A stretch of 64,000 bases of DNA from positions 310,001 through 374,000 of the forward strand of contig NZ_PVZC01000003.1 of NCBI RefSeq assembly GCF_003002095.1, in the 5' to 3' direction. The stretch comes from Allonocardiopsis opalescens. GTDB taxonomy: Bacteria > Actinomycetota > Actinomycetes > Streptosporangiales > Streptosporangiaceae. A program made the position numbers and the translations under genes. Within the stretch, counting starts at the first letter, position 1. Each line of letters begins with the position of its first letter. The notes beneath the pieces were generated by a model. It was given only the letters and a program-made list of their open reading frames with translations, did no database searches and was not told the DNA's origin. This document shows positions 17,523-26,060 of this stretch, in pieces.

Positions 17523-17538
17523 TGGGCTTGCTAGCCCA
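17523..17538. promoter_or_regulatory. TetR operator O1 (TGGGCT-N4-AGCCCA)
   Basis: Perfect 16-bp palindrome TGGGCTTGCTAGCCCA in the divergent promoter. The same architecture recurs at 17566-17581. Probably bound by the TetR protein encoded at 17603. Confidence 0.8.
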
Positions 17539-17565
17539 CTATCGGCAGTCAACACGAGACGAATA

Positions 17566-17581
17566 TGGGCTGTCAAGCCCA
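17566..17581. promoter_or_regulatory. TetR operator O2 (TGGGCT-N4-AGCCCA)
   Basis: Second 16-bp palindrome, TGGGCTGTCAAGCCCA, with identical arms and a different 4-bp spacer. It lies 27 bp from O1 and 21 bp upstream of the TetR start, so it should repress both directions. Confidence 0.8.
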
Positions 17582-17602
17582 GTCTGGGTTATCGTGGGTG
17601 CC

Positions 17603-18265
17603 ATGGAAGCCGCAACGGAACCTCGGGGACCGCAGAAGCTCACGAACAAGGGGCAGGCGACCCGAGCCCGCATCCTCGAGCACGCCGCGGAGCTCATCTA
17701 CACCAAGGGCGTCCACGCGACCAACAACGAGCAGCTCCGACGCGCGGCAGGCATCAGCGGGTCACAGCTCAACCACTACTTCCCGACCAAGGAGAGCCTT
17801 GTCCTCGCGGTCATCGAGTGGCAGGCCGAGCGCGTCCTCGCCTTCCATCGCAGTGAGCGGTTCACCCGCTTCGAAAGCCTCGACTCGCTCCGGGAATGGG
17901 CGGGCTTCTACCTGGCCTACGAGCGCTCCTACCAGGAAGGCTGCAGCCTCGGTTCACTCGCCGCCGAGATCATCAAGACCGACCTCGACGTTCGCACCGA
18001 ACTCGCGAACTCGTTCGAGCAGTGGAGAGACATCTTCCGGGACGGACTCGAACGGATGCAGGGGCTCGGCCGCATCAGCGCTGAGGCGGATCCCACCCGG
18101 CTGGCCTATCTCCTGCTCTCCGCCTTCCAGGGCGGTATGCTCCTCGCCCAGGTCGCCCGCGACATCGCCCCGCTGAAAGCCGCCCTGCAGGCGGCCATCG
18201 ACCACGTGCAGACCTTCGCGCCGCCCCTCACCAGCCAAGATCACGATCCACCACCGCCGTACTAG
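17603..18265 (+). CDS. TetR/AcrR-family repressor
   Basis: 220 residues from the ATG at 17603; the open frame upstream runs through both operators and is not coding. The N-terminal helix-turn-helix spans about 20-65 (ILEHAAELIYTKGVHATNNEQLRRAAGISGSQLNHYFPTK split at its usual positions). The C-terminal ligand domain ends in a Pro-rich tail. It diverges from the MDR oxidoreductase, and twin operators lie between them. Likely an autorepressor released by an electrophile or quinone-like ligand (inference). Confidence 0.9.
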   Translation: MEAATEPRGPQKLTNKGQATRARILEHAAELIYTKGVHATNNEQLRRAAGISGSQLNHYFPTKESLVLAVIEWQAERVLAFHRSERFTRFESLDSLREWAGFYLAYERSYQEGCSLGSLAAEIIKTDLDVRTELANSFEQWRDIFRDGLERMQGLGRISAEADPTRLAYLLLSAFQGGMLLAQVARDIAPLKAALQAAIDHVQTFAPPLTSQDHDPPPPY

Positions 18266-18274
18266 GCTGGCCGC

Positions 18275-20998
18275 ATGTCGCTGGTGGGAAGGGACGCCGA
18301 GCAAGCGCGGATTCAACACCTGCTGACGAACGCGCGTGACGAACGCAGCGGCGCGCTGGGGCTGCGGGGCGCGGCCGGCATCGGGAAATCGGTCCTTGTC
18401 GACCATGCCGTGTCGATCGCCGAAGCCGCGGGCATGCGCGTCGTCCGCGGGGCAGGGGTCGAGTCCGACTCCGAGCTGGCGTACGGCGGTCTGCACCAAC
18501 TCCTGTTTCCTCACCTGGATCGCCTGGACGCCCTCCCCGCTCCCCAGGCCATGGCGCTGCGCTGCGCTTTCGGGCTGGCCGAGGGAGACGAGGCCAACCG
18601 TTTCCTGGTATCGGCCGGCACCCTGTCCCTGCTCGCCGACCTGGCCGAGGACGCCCCGCTGCTGTGCGTGGTCGACGACCTGCAATGGCTCGACCAGGGT
18701 TCGGTGGAGGCGCTGCTGTTCGCGGCCCGCCGCTTCGTGGCCGACCCGATCGCGATGCTGTTCGCGGTGCGCGAGACCTCGGTGCCGTTCGAGATCGCGG
18801 GCGTCGAGGTCGTCGAGCTGTCCGGCCTCGCCGCGCCCGATGCCGCCCGACTGCTCGACGACCATGCGCCGGAACTCGTCGGACCGGCGCGGACTCGGGT
18901 CCTCGCGGAGTCCGGCGGCAATCCGCTGGCGATCATCGAGCTCGGGTCCTCGCAGCTCGCGGCGGGCGAGGTCGACGAGTCCGACCCGGCCGAGCAGGTC
19001 CGGCCGCTGCCGGTGACCCGCCGCGTGCAGGAGTCCTTCCGCCGCCAGATCGTGGAGCTTCCCGACCCCACCCAGCGTGCGCTCCTGGTGGCGGCGGCCG
19101 ACACCGCCGCGCCCCTCGCGACGATCCTGCACGTGCTCGAATCCCTCGGGGGCGTCCTCGGCGACCTGGCGCCCGCCGAACGCGACCGGCTGGTCCGGAT
19201 CGACCAGCAGATAGCGTTCCGCCACCCCCTGGTACGGGCGGCCGCCTACCATGACGCGCCGGTGCACCGGCGGATCGAGGTACACCGCGCGTACGCCGAG
19301 GCGCTGCGCGCGGACGCCGACGCCGACCGCCGGGCCTGGCACCTCGCCGCCGCCACCACCACCCCCGACGAGGCGGTGGCCGCCGAACTCGAACGCGCGG
19401 CCGAGCGGGCCTGGCACCGCGGCGGCGCGACGGCGGTGTCCGCCGCCTACGAACGCGCCGGTCGGCTCAGCGCCGACCGGGAACTGAAGGCCCGGCGTAT
19501 CGCCCGGGCCAGCCAGGCCGCGTTCGACGCCGGCAAGGCCGACCGCGCCGCGCGCCTGGCGGCCGAAGCGATCGCGCTCACCACCGACCCCGGCGTCCGG
19601 GCCGACGCCATCTACACCCGTGGCGCCGTGGAGTACGAACGCACCTCGCCGCGGGCCGACGCGGAGCTGACGATCGAGGCCGCCGCGTTCATGCGCGACA
19701 CCGATCCGGAGCGCGCCGCGCTCACGCTCTTCGAGGCCGCGCACGCCGCTCGGCACGGAGCCGCGCACGACCTCCTGCAGCGCGCGGCGGAGCTGATGCG
19801 CGGGTTCACCCCGCCGCGGGAGTGGGCATCGGTCGTCGCCGCCCTTCTCGGGTGGGCGGAGCTCTTCGCCGGACGCCCGGAGCTGGCCGTCGGCCCGATG
19901 CGCGATCTCCACACCGCCGCACGTGGCGGCGGGAACGACCTGATGCACCGCATCACCGCAGGGTTCGGCGGACTCATGATCGCCGACGACGACGGCGTCG
20001 TCGGCCACACCGAGGACATGCTGGCCGAGGTGCGGGCGACCGGGGCGCTGGGCTGGGTCCCGTACACCCTGAACGTGCTCGCCGTGGCGCGGCTGTTGCG
20101 CGGCGAGTTCGCCGACGCCCGGGCGTGTGTGGCCGAAGGCGCCGCCGTGAGCGAGGAACTCGGGAACACGACCGAGCACCTGGCCCACCGGTCGGTGGAG
20201 GTGTGGCTGCACGCCGTATCGGGCGACGAGGAACGCTGCCGGGCCCTTGCCGAGGAGGTGCTCCCGCGAGCCCGGGCCCGGCACCGGGTCAACGCCGAGA
20301 TCGCGGTCTGGGGTCTCGGGATGCTCGACCTGTCCGCTCGGCGGTTCGGGGAGGCGTTCGACCGGCTCGAGCGGGTGTCGCAGGGACCCGCGAGCCGCGA
20401 CCTGCTGATGCGGGCGGTGCCGGACCTGGTGGAAGCGGCCGTGCGCAAGGGCGTGCCGGATCGCGTCGAAGGGCCGCTGGCGGCCTTCCGGCACTGGGCC
20501 GAGCAGGTCGACCGCCCGGTCGCCACCGGACTCGCCCTGCGCTGCCGGGCCCTGCTGGCCGGAGACGACGCCGCCGACGCGCTGTACGCCGAGGCGCTGC
20601 GGCTGCACGAGCGGCACGGCGGCCCCTATGAGCGCGCCCGTACCCACCTGGTCTACGGCGAGTGGCTGCGCCGCCGGCGCCGCCGTACCGAGGCCCGCGC
20701 CCATCTCGCGGCGGCGGTGTCCGCGTTCGAGGGCATCGGCGCGCAGCTGTGGGCCGAGCGTGCGCGCGGCGAGATGGCCGCCTTCGGGGAACGGGGCGAC
20801 GAGCCCCGGCGCAGCGGCCCGCTCACCCTGCTGACCCCGCAGGAGCTGCAGGTCGTCCGGCTGGCCGCGGGCGGTCACACCAACAAGGAGATCGCCGCAC
20901 AGCTCTTCCTCAGTCCGCGGACCGTCGGCCACCACCTCTACAAGGCGTACCCGAAACTCGGCGTCGCCGGCCGCGCCGAGCTGGTCGGCCTCGTCTAA
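18275..20998 (+). CDS. LuxR-family regulator with AAA/STAND ATPase domain (LAL type)
   Basis: 907 residues. The N-terminal ATPase has Walker A GAAGIGKS (about 32-39) and Walker B LLCVVDDLQWLD (about 130). A long helical region with TPR-like repeats follows, and the C-terminus carries a LuxR helix-turn-helix (LLTPQELQVVRLAAGGHTNKEIAAQLFLSPRTVG). Size and order fit the large ATP-binding LuxR (LAL) group of actinomycetes. It starts nine bases after the TetR stop, so they may be cotranscribed. The controlled genes are unknown; the YciI gene downstream is a candidate. Confidence 0.9.
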   Translation: MSLVGRDAEQARIQHLLTNARDERSGALGLRGAAGIGKSVLVDHAVSIAEAAGMRVVRGAGVESDSELAYGGLHQLLFPHLDRLDALPAPQAMALRCAFGLAEGDEANRFLVSAGTLSLLADLAEDAPLLCVVDDLQWLDQGSVEALLFAARRFVADPIAMLFAVRETSVPFEIAGVEVVELSGLAAPDAARLLDDHAPELVGPARTRVLAESGGNPLAIIELGSSQLAAGEVDESDPAEQVRPLPVTRRVQESFRRQIVELPDPTQRALLVAAADTAAPLATILHVLESLGGVLGDLAPAERDRLVRIDQQIAFRHPLVRAAAYHDAPVHRRIEVHRAYAEALRADADADRRAWHLAAATTTPDEAVAAELERAAERAWHRGGATAVSAAYERAGRLSADRELKARRIARASQAAFDAGKADRAARLAAEAIALTTDPGVRADAIYTRGAVEYERTSPRADAELTIEAAAFMRDTDPERAALTLFEAAHAARHGAAHDLLQRAAELMRGFTPPREWASVVAALLGWAELFAGRPELAVGPMRDLHTAARGGGNDLMHRITAGFGGLMIADDDGVVGHTEDMLAEVRATGALGWVPYTLNVLAVARLLRGEFADARACVAEGAAVSEELGNTTEHLAHRSVEVWLHAVSGDEERCRALAEEVLPRARARHRVNAEIAVWGLGMLDLSARRFGEAFDRLERVSQGPASRDLLMRAVPDLVEAAVRKGVPDRVEGPLAAFRHWAEQVDRPVATGLALRCRALLAGDDAADALYAEALRLHERHGGPYERARTHLVYGEWLRRRRRRTEARAHLAAAVSAFEGIGAQLWAERARGEMAAFGERGDEPRRSGPLTLLTPQELQVVRLAAGGHTNKEIAAQLFLSPRTVGHHLYKAYPKLGVAGRAELVGLV

Positions 20999-21132
20999 CC
21001 GGTGCCCGACGCCAGTCATCGGCCTCCCGGACACCGGTAACGGTGACCGATGCCCCACCGGGAGCCCTGGCATAGCGTTTCCAGTGTTCAGAGCCGCTGC
21101 CGACCGAGCAGCGCCCAGACGAGGAGACGACG

Positions 21133-21501
21133 ATGACCAAGTACTTCCTGAGCCTCCCGCACGACTCCGCCGAGGAGCCGACGATGGAGGACATGGACCC
21201 CGCGGAGCTGCAGGAGATCATCGCCGCGGTCGACGGGTTCAACACCGCCCTTCAGGAGTCGGGCGCGTTCGTCACCGCCGGCGGCCTGCAGCCGCCGTCG
21301 ACCGCGACCACGGTGGACTACTCCGGTGACAGCCCCGTCCTCACGCCAGGCCCGTTCGTCAAGGCCGACGAGTACCTCGGCGGCTTCTGGATCATCGAGG
21401 CCGAGAACGACGACGTCGCGATCGAGTGGACCAAGCAGGCCTCGCGCGCGCTGCGAAGCAGGATCGAGGTCCGCGCCCTCCAGGAGGCGCCCCCGGCCTG
21501 A
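21133..21501 (+). CDS. YciI/YCII-related (DGPF-type) protein
   Basis: 122 residues, start after GAGGAGACGACG. It has the YCII alpha-beta fold signature: an N-terminal YFLSLPHD strand, a central ESGAFVTAGGLQPP and a C-terminal PFVKADEYLGGFWIIEAENDDVAIEW. This family is ferredoxin-like and often sits beside sigma factor or regulator genes; catalytic roles are proven for few members. Confidence 0.85.
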   Translation: MTKYFLSLPHDSAEEPTMEDMDPAELQEIIAAVDGFNTALQESGAFVTAGGLQPPSTATTVDYSGDSPVLTPGPFVKADEYLGGFWIIEAENDDVAIEWTKQASRALRSRIEVRALQEAPPA

Positions 21502-22072
21502 CGGCCCGGCCGCCGACACCGCAATGCCCAAGAACGCACGCGGCGCCCCGGCCGACGCCATTCCGTCGGCCCGGCTTCAGGCCGCCCTGGTCCCAGAGGC
21601 GGGGGCGGCCTCGTGCGTACCATCTGAAATCAGCGGACAAAACGGTCGAAGATCTGGGGCCGACGGCAAAGCGGCCGTCGAACCCCCGGGCCAGAAGGGA
21701 GGATCGGGGATTTGTACCCCGGAAGGGCGGTAAACCCCGGGTATCCTCCTCATATGTGCGGCTGACCTCGACCAGCCGATCCCCGACGCCAGCGAGTGCC
21801 GGCCGACGACACGGACATGAGACCGCGGGCAGCATGGCTCCACATTGTCTGCTTAAAGGCCGACGTTTTTGGGTTTCGCTCAATGTTCCTGGAGCCGGGG
21901 TCCCGTATCGAAGGGTGACCGTTTGATGCCGGGACCCCAGGGCAGCTATTGACGATGGGCTTCAGAGAACCGTTACGGACGGCCGTCGTCGACGGCTCCT
22001 ATATCCCGCCGATCAGAGGAACGAAGGCCGGATCAGGGGTCTGCGGCTGATCGGATATGGGAGGGGATCTTC
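21502..22072. other. Gene-free stretch before the protease gene
   Basis: No credible gene on either strand. It contains the structured element at 21698-21749. Composition becomes less GC-biased toward 22072, where a gene of atypical composition begins. Confidence 0.5.
21698..21749. other. Three-way-junction-like inverted repeat, tRNA-remnant-like
   Basis: Outer 7-bp arms GGAGGAT (21698-21704) and ATCCTCC (21743-21749) enclose a 5-bp hairpin CGGGG-ATTTGTA-CCCCG and a weaker GGG/CCC hairpin. On the minus strand this reads as an acceptor stem plus a T-arm (loop TACAAAT, one change from the usual TTCAAAT), but at 52 nt it lacks a whole arm. It may be a decayed tRNA or attachment site, or a cis-acting RNA. 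Confidence 0.35.
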
Positions 22073-23248
22073 ATGGTCGAGGAGCGTCCGGGCAGCGAGG
22101 CGGTGGTCGGCGATGAACTGCTGGCGAGGATCGGTGTTCCGTCCGAACTCGGGGAGGCGAACCGCGTCGTCGGTCATCTGTTGAGCGAGACCATATGGCC
22201 TCGGATTCGGGCTCAGGAAGCGGGAGAGACGGCCTCGCGGGAGGTCGGTATCCATGATGCGGGTATCGGGCTTGCCGATGATGACAGGGAGGTCGGCCCC
22301 GGCGACTTCGCTCTATCGGTCACTTTGACGGGCCCCGCTTCCGAGGGGGAGGTGCGGAGGATGCTCGCGCCGGCGCTGGGCGCGGAAACGGCCGCTCGCA
22401 TCCCACTTCGGTTCGAGGTAAGGGAATCCGCGGAACTCGGACCGGCATACGCTGATGAGTACCGAAGGCATATCCGTCCCGCCCCTGGGGGAGTGTCGAT
22501 CGGCAACAAGAGGAAGACCAAGACCCAGGGAACCCTGGGCTGCTTCGCCAGGGGACGCTCCGGGGAGCGCCAGAACATGACCTTGGGGCTCTCGTGCTGG
22601 CACGTCATCGCAGAGGTCGGGAGAGCGAAGCCTCAGAAGGGTGACGTCGTCCTCCAGCCGAGCTATCCGGCGATCGAGGATCTCGGCGGCGATCCAGAGG
22701 CTGAGAAGTACCGCCTCGAGACGCTGGAGAGCTGGGCTGATCCCAAGCCGTTCCCAGCGGAGAACACGGCTGACGCCGCTGTCTTCCAATGCCTTGATCC
22801 GAAGGCTGCCGACTGGCGCATATTCGACAGTCAAGCCACATGGATCACCTATTCGAAACTTGTCGACCAGACCGTGGATGTGCGGCCGAAACTTGAAGTG
22901 GGAAAATGTGGGCAGACTTCAGGAACTACGAGGGGAGTGGTCAAGAGAATAGCTCTGAAGAGGAGCATTAAAAGGGAGGATGATAAAGGGCGGGTGATCT
23001 ATTTCGATTATGTGGACGTGGTGGAGATCGGCCATAAAGGCGACACTACTTATCCGTTCGCCCTTCCGGGGGACTCGGGGTCGATCTGCTGGAAGGAGAA
23101 GATGAATGGCTCCTTCATTCCTTTGGGAATGATGTTCGCGGAGAAGGTGGTCAGCAAGACCGAATCGTATGAATTCATGAACTTGATCAAACATGTCAAA
23201 GACGTGCTTGATGTCGAGCTGCTTTATGGAAAAAACCCGAACAGTTGA
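22073..23248 (+). CDS. Trypsin-like serine protease (NAL1-like layout)
   Basis: 391 residues, start after GGGAGGGG. The protease domain begins near residue 135 (RPAPGGVSIG...GTLGCFA). The likely triad is His177 (LSCWHV), Asp234 (NTADAAVF) and Ser335 (LPGDSGS). The first 130 residues form a separate region with a GIGLADDD...VTLTG alternating pattern, as in NAL1-like proteases. There is no signal peptide, so it is predicted cytoplasmic. The gene, chiefly its 3' half, is far less GC-rich than its neighbours, which points to transfer. No effector or nuclease partner lies adjacent; the substrate is unknown. Confidence 0.75.
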   Translation: MVEERPGSEAVVGDELLARIGVPSELGEANRVVGHLLSETIWPRIRAQEAGETASREVGIHDAGIGLADDDREVGPGDFALSVTLTGPASEGEVRRMLAPALGAETAARIPLRFEVRESAELGPAYADEYRRHIRPAPGGVSIGNKRKTKTQGTLGCFARGRSGERQNMTLGLSCWHVIAEVGRAKPQKGDVVLQPSYPAIEDLGGDPEAEKYRLETLESWADPKPFPAENTADAAVFQCLDPKAADWRIFDSQATWITYSKLVDQTVDVRPKLEVGKCGQTSGTTRGVVKRIALKRSIKREDDKGRVIYFDYVDVVEIGHKGDTTYPFALPGDSGSICWKEKMNGSFIPLGMMFAEKVVSKTESYEFMNLIKHVKDVLDVELLYGKNPNS

Positions 23249-23333
23249 TTGGATTAGAAATCCTCTGGCGCGCGTAACGGTGAGTTCGCCCGGCGCGGTG
23301 GAGGGCCCATCATCGTTGGTGACGGCGTAGTGG

Positions 23334-23635
23334 TCATCGCCGTTCTTCGTGTCGGAACCCGGTGATGAGGGCGTCCAGGCCCGCTTCGAAGAGGCGGTCG
23401 GTGGAGAGGGTGAAGAACTCGGGGCCCACCTGGGCGGCTGCGGGGCGGTGCGCTCGTCGATGGATTCGAGCCTCGGTGGTCCCTTGGGGCTGGTCGAAAA
23501 GCATCCCGCGCACGGCGGGGTGCGCGCGCAGGATCGCGGGGCTGGCGAACATCCGGACGAATGAGTGCGCGGAGCCGGGGCGGTCGGTCCGCAGCGGCCG
23601 GTGCACGGCCTGGCTGCCGAGCACGCGTCCGGCGG
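23334..23635 (-). pseudogene. Probable TetR-regulator C-terminal remnant
   Basis: The minus-strand frame ending at 23334 reads FVRMFASPAILRAHPAVRGM and ends FFTLSTDRLFEAGLDALITG, which resembles the C-terminal domain and tail of TetR regulators (phenylalanine, then GLDALLDG-like ending). No DNA-binding domain remains; the frame runs upstream into the antisense shadow of the L33 gene. Weakly supported; it could also be chance. Confidence 0.4.
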
Positions 23636-23800
23636 TCAGCGCTCTTCGCGGAAGAGCACGTGCCTGCGCACGATGGGGTCGTACTTGCGCAGCTGGAGCC
23701 GGTCGGGGTCGTTGCGGCGGTTCTTGCGGGTGACGTAGGTGTAGCCGGTCCCGGCGGTGGACCGCAGTTTGATCACCGGGCGGACGTCGTCGCGGGCCAT
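23636..23800 (-). CDS. rpmG: Zinc-independent 50S ribosomal protein L33
   Basis: 54 residues, [15 protein letters not shown] then [23 protein letters not shown]. The two CxxC zinc pairs of the C+ form are absent, so this is the zinc-free paralogue that replaces the zinc form under zinc limitation. A Zur box lies 46 bp upstream. It belongs to the local C- ribosomal protein set with S18 and S14. Confidence 0.93.
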   Translation of the reverse strand: MARDDVRPVIKLRSTAGTGYTYVTRKNRRNDPDRLQLRKYDPIVRRHVLFREER

Positions 23801-23845
23801 GGGCTGACCCTCCTTCCGGACATGCGGCGTGAACCGTTTCGAGAA

Positions 23846-23860
23846 TGATAACCATTATCA
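23846..23860. promoter_or_regulatory. Zur box 1
   Basis: TGATAACCATTATCA, arms TGATAA/TTATCA around a 3-bp centre, lies between divergent L33 and S18 genes and may control both. It matches the actinobacterial Zur operator pattern. Confidence 0.85.
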
Positions 23861-23972
23861 TATGGTGATGAGTGTAGGGCCGCCAAACCTTGGCGCCCTC
23901 AAGCCCAGGGGGCCGGCGCGGTAGCGCGAGCCGCGCCGGCCCCCTGAGGTGCGACGACGAAGGGATCCGCCG

Positions 23973-24218
23973 ATGACCCGGAAGGCCGACCGTGCGGCCG
24001 GACGCCCGAACCCGCTGCTGGGAGTGGCCTATATCGACTACAAGGACACGGCGCTGCTGCGGCGGTTCATCTCCGACCGGGGCAAGATCCGCAGTCGGCG
24101 GATCACCGGGCTCACCGCGCGCCGGCAGCGCATGCCGGCCCGCGCGGTGGAGAACGCGCGGGAGATGGCCTTGCTGCCGTATCCGGACGCCGAGGCGCGG
24201 GTACGTCGCGGATCCTGA
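23973..24218 (+). CDS. rpsR: Zinc-independent 30S ribosomal protein S18
   Basis: 81 residues from the ATG at 23973. The S18 core is clear ([30 protein letters not shown] and [19 protein letters not shown]), and the N-terminal Cys pair of the zinc-binding actinobacterial form is missing. It diverges from L33 across Zur box 1. Confidence 0.93.
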   Translation: MTRKADRAAGRPNPLLGVAYIDYKDTALLRRFISDRGKIRSRRITGLTARRQRMPARAVENAREMALLPYPDAEARVRRGS

Positions 24219-24476
24219 GCGTCCCGCACGGATCGGGTCTCCGAGCGGGGCGGTGACCCGGCGCGCGACGCCGGCCCGCGCCAGGGGCCGGTCTGCGGTC
24301 GGGGCGGCGGTCAGCGCACCCAGGTCTCGCCCGGCCGAGAACCGTCGCGGCGCGGGCCGGGCGTCGTGCTCTCGGCCGGGTTCCGCCTCGGCCAGTTCAA
24401 GGTGAAGTGGACGGGGACGGTCCTTGCTCGGCTGCGGAGCACGCGTACCGGGATCACACCGTTCAGGTTATTAGAA

Positions 24477-24491
24477 CGATAATCATTATCA
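24477..24491. promoter_or_regulatory. Zur box 2
   Basis: CGATAATCATTATCA with perfect core GATAAT-C-ATTATC, 39 bp upstream of the S14 start. Confidence 0.85.
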
Positions 24492-24530
24492 AAGCCGCTT
24501 TCGCGGCTGGGGCAAGGGAGGGCGCCGGGG

Positions 24531-24836
24531 ATGGCGAAGAGGAGCAAGACCGTCCGCAACGAGCACCGGGCACGGGTGGTCGCCGCCTATGCCGAACGGC
24601 GGGCCGAGCTGAAGCGGATCATCAGGAGCCCGCAGAGCACGGCCGAACAGCGGGCGGCCGCCATGGTCGCCCTGAACCGGCAGCCGCGTGACGCCGCCGC
24701 CTGCCGGCTGCGCAACCGGGACTCCATCGACGGCCGGCCCCGAGGACACCTGCGCAAGTTCGGACTGTCGCGTATCCGCTTCCGCGAGATGGCCCACCGC
24801 GGGGAGCTGCCGGGGGTCACGAAGTCGAGCTGGTAG
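24531..24836 (+). CDS. rpsN: Zinc-independent 30S ribosomal protein S14
   Basis: 101 residues, start after AAGGGAGG. It has the long C- form of S14 with [43 protein letters not shown] at the end and no CxxC zinc knuckle. Under Zur box 2. Its stop overlaps by 20 bases the convergent Fur-family gene. Confidence 0.94.
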   Translation: MAKRSKTVRNEHRARVVAAYAERRAELKRIIRSPQSTAEQRAAAMVALNRQPRDAAACRLRNRDSIDGRPRGHLRKFGLSRIRFREMAHRGELPGVTKSSW

Positions 24837-25305
24837 TGGACGCCGCCCCGGGCGCCGCGGCCTGGTCGCGCGGTGTCGCACCGCGACTCTCCGCGGCCCT
24901 GGGGCCGGGTGCGCCGTCGCAGCCTGAGCAGACGCCGGACAGTTCGAACGAGTAGTGGAGCGACCGGTATCCGGTCTCGCGGCCGATGCTGCTGACCAGG
25001 CGCGACAGCGGCTCGCGCTCGGGTACCTCCTCGACGCGTCCGCACCGGCGGCAGCGCAGGTGGTGGTGCCGGCCGTCGTTCCCGCACATCCGGTACAGGC
25101 GTTCCCCGGCAGGGGACTGGACGGTGTCGAGGGCTCCGCTCTCCGCCAGCTGGTGCAGGACGCGGTAGACGGTGGACAGGCTCGGCCGGCGCTCGGGCTC
25201 CGCGGAGTCGGCGATGAGAGCGTGCACCTCCTGGGCGCTGCGGAAGCATGAGGCGCGGTCGAGTACCCGCAGGACCGCCTGGTCATATCTCGTCACGCGC
25301 GCCAC
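24817..25305 (-). CDS. zur: Fur-family zinc uptake regulator (Zur)
   Basis: 162 residues from the GTG at 25305, which follows GGAGG. Winged helix at about 1-75 ([10 protein letters not shown]...[18 protein letters not shown]), then the metal/dimer domain with HHHL, CRRC and GVCSGC structural-zinc pairs. A low-complexity tail follows. Its position amid zinc-free ribosomal proteins and three Zur boxes identifies it as Zur with good confidence; Fur or Nur by sequence alone would be possible. It ends inside the S14 3' end. Probably cotranscribed with the truncated MFS gene upstream. Confidence 0.88.
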   Translation of the reverse strand: MARVTRYDQAVLRVLDRASCFRSAQEVHALIADSAEPERRPSLSTVYRVLHQLAESGALDTVQSPAGERLYRMCGNDGRHHHLRCRRCGRVEEVPEREPLSRLVSSIGRETGYRSLHYSFELSGVCSGCDGAPGPRAAESRGATPRDQAAAPGAASTTSSTS

Positions 25306-25934
25306 TGCTCCGCCTCCTTCACGGGCCGGCCGGCGCGGCCGTGCGCGGGCGCGCGGGCTCCGGGACGGGGACGCGGGCCCCGGTGAGCGCGCTCCCCGGT
25401 GGTGACATCGGCGACGTACGCCTGCGCGGTGGCGGCCGGCGCCGCGACGGCCGCCCCGAACACCGTGGCGACGAACAGCACGGACAGGAGCCCGCCGTCG
25501 AGGGCTGGGGCCATGCCGGCCTGAGACACCGCGGCGGAGGCCGCCATCGCCAGGCAGCCCAGCAGCAGAGCCGGCACGGGAACGGCCTTGCGGCCCCACA
25601 GCCGGCTGCGCCGGCCCCGCAGGCGGCCGGCGGCCACCATGGTCAGCGCCGCGACTCTTGTGACCTGGCCGATCTCCCACTCCGCCATGCGCAGCGCCCG
25701 CGACAGCGGAGCGATCACCGGCATCAGCGGCTGCTGCCCGAGGTATCCGCCGAACACCGCGAAAAAGACCAGGGGGAGGGTGCGGCCGGGCGGAGCGCTC
25801 GTGCCGGGTGGCGGGGGGACTCCGGGAGGCTGGGCTGCCGTGGACACTGGTCTCACATCCGATCTGGCTCGCCTGGCGGGCGGCACGCGGGCGCACGGTC
25901 GGGACCGGTGAACGGGAGCGCCGCGGCGACGCAT
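25293..25934 (-). pseudogene. Truncated MFS transporter next to zur
   Basis: Five or so membrane helices of an MFS protein are present (VFFAVFGGYLGQQPLMPVIAPLSRALRMAEWEIGQV, then AALTMVAAGRLRGRRSRLWGRKAVPVPALLLG). After AQAYVADVTTGERA the reading frame turns to Arg/Pro-rich sequence and stops, so half of the transporter is missing. The likely start is the GTG at 25847 or the ATG at 25934. A Zur box lies 110 bp upstream, so the intact ancestor was probably a zinc-regulated transporter. Confidence 0.7.
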
Positions 25935-26043
25935 TGCCGATGCCCACCACGACAGGAGCCCCGGCCGCTACGGCACGCCGCCCGGGACCACGGGTGCGGG
26001 CGCCGGGAGTGGTGCCGGACAGAGGAAGCCCACCGAACCTTGA

Positions 26044-26060
26044 ATGATAATGATTATCAT
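26044..26060. promoter_or_regulatory. Zur box 3 (perfect palindrome)
   Basis: ATGATAATGATTATCAT, perfectly symmetric over 17 bp. It lies upstream of the minus-strand truncated MFS-zur pair. Confidence 0.88.

Noticed and set aside
21698-21749. A functional tRNA
   Set aside because: Only acceptor-like and T-arm-like helices exist; 52 nt cannot form a normal cloverleaf, so it is listed only as a structured element.
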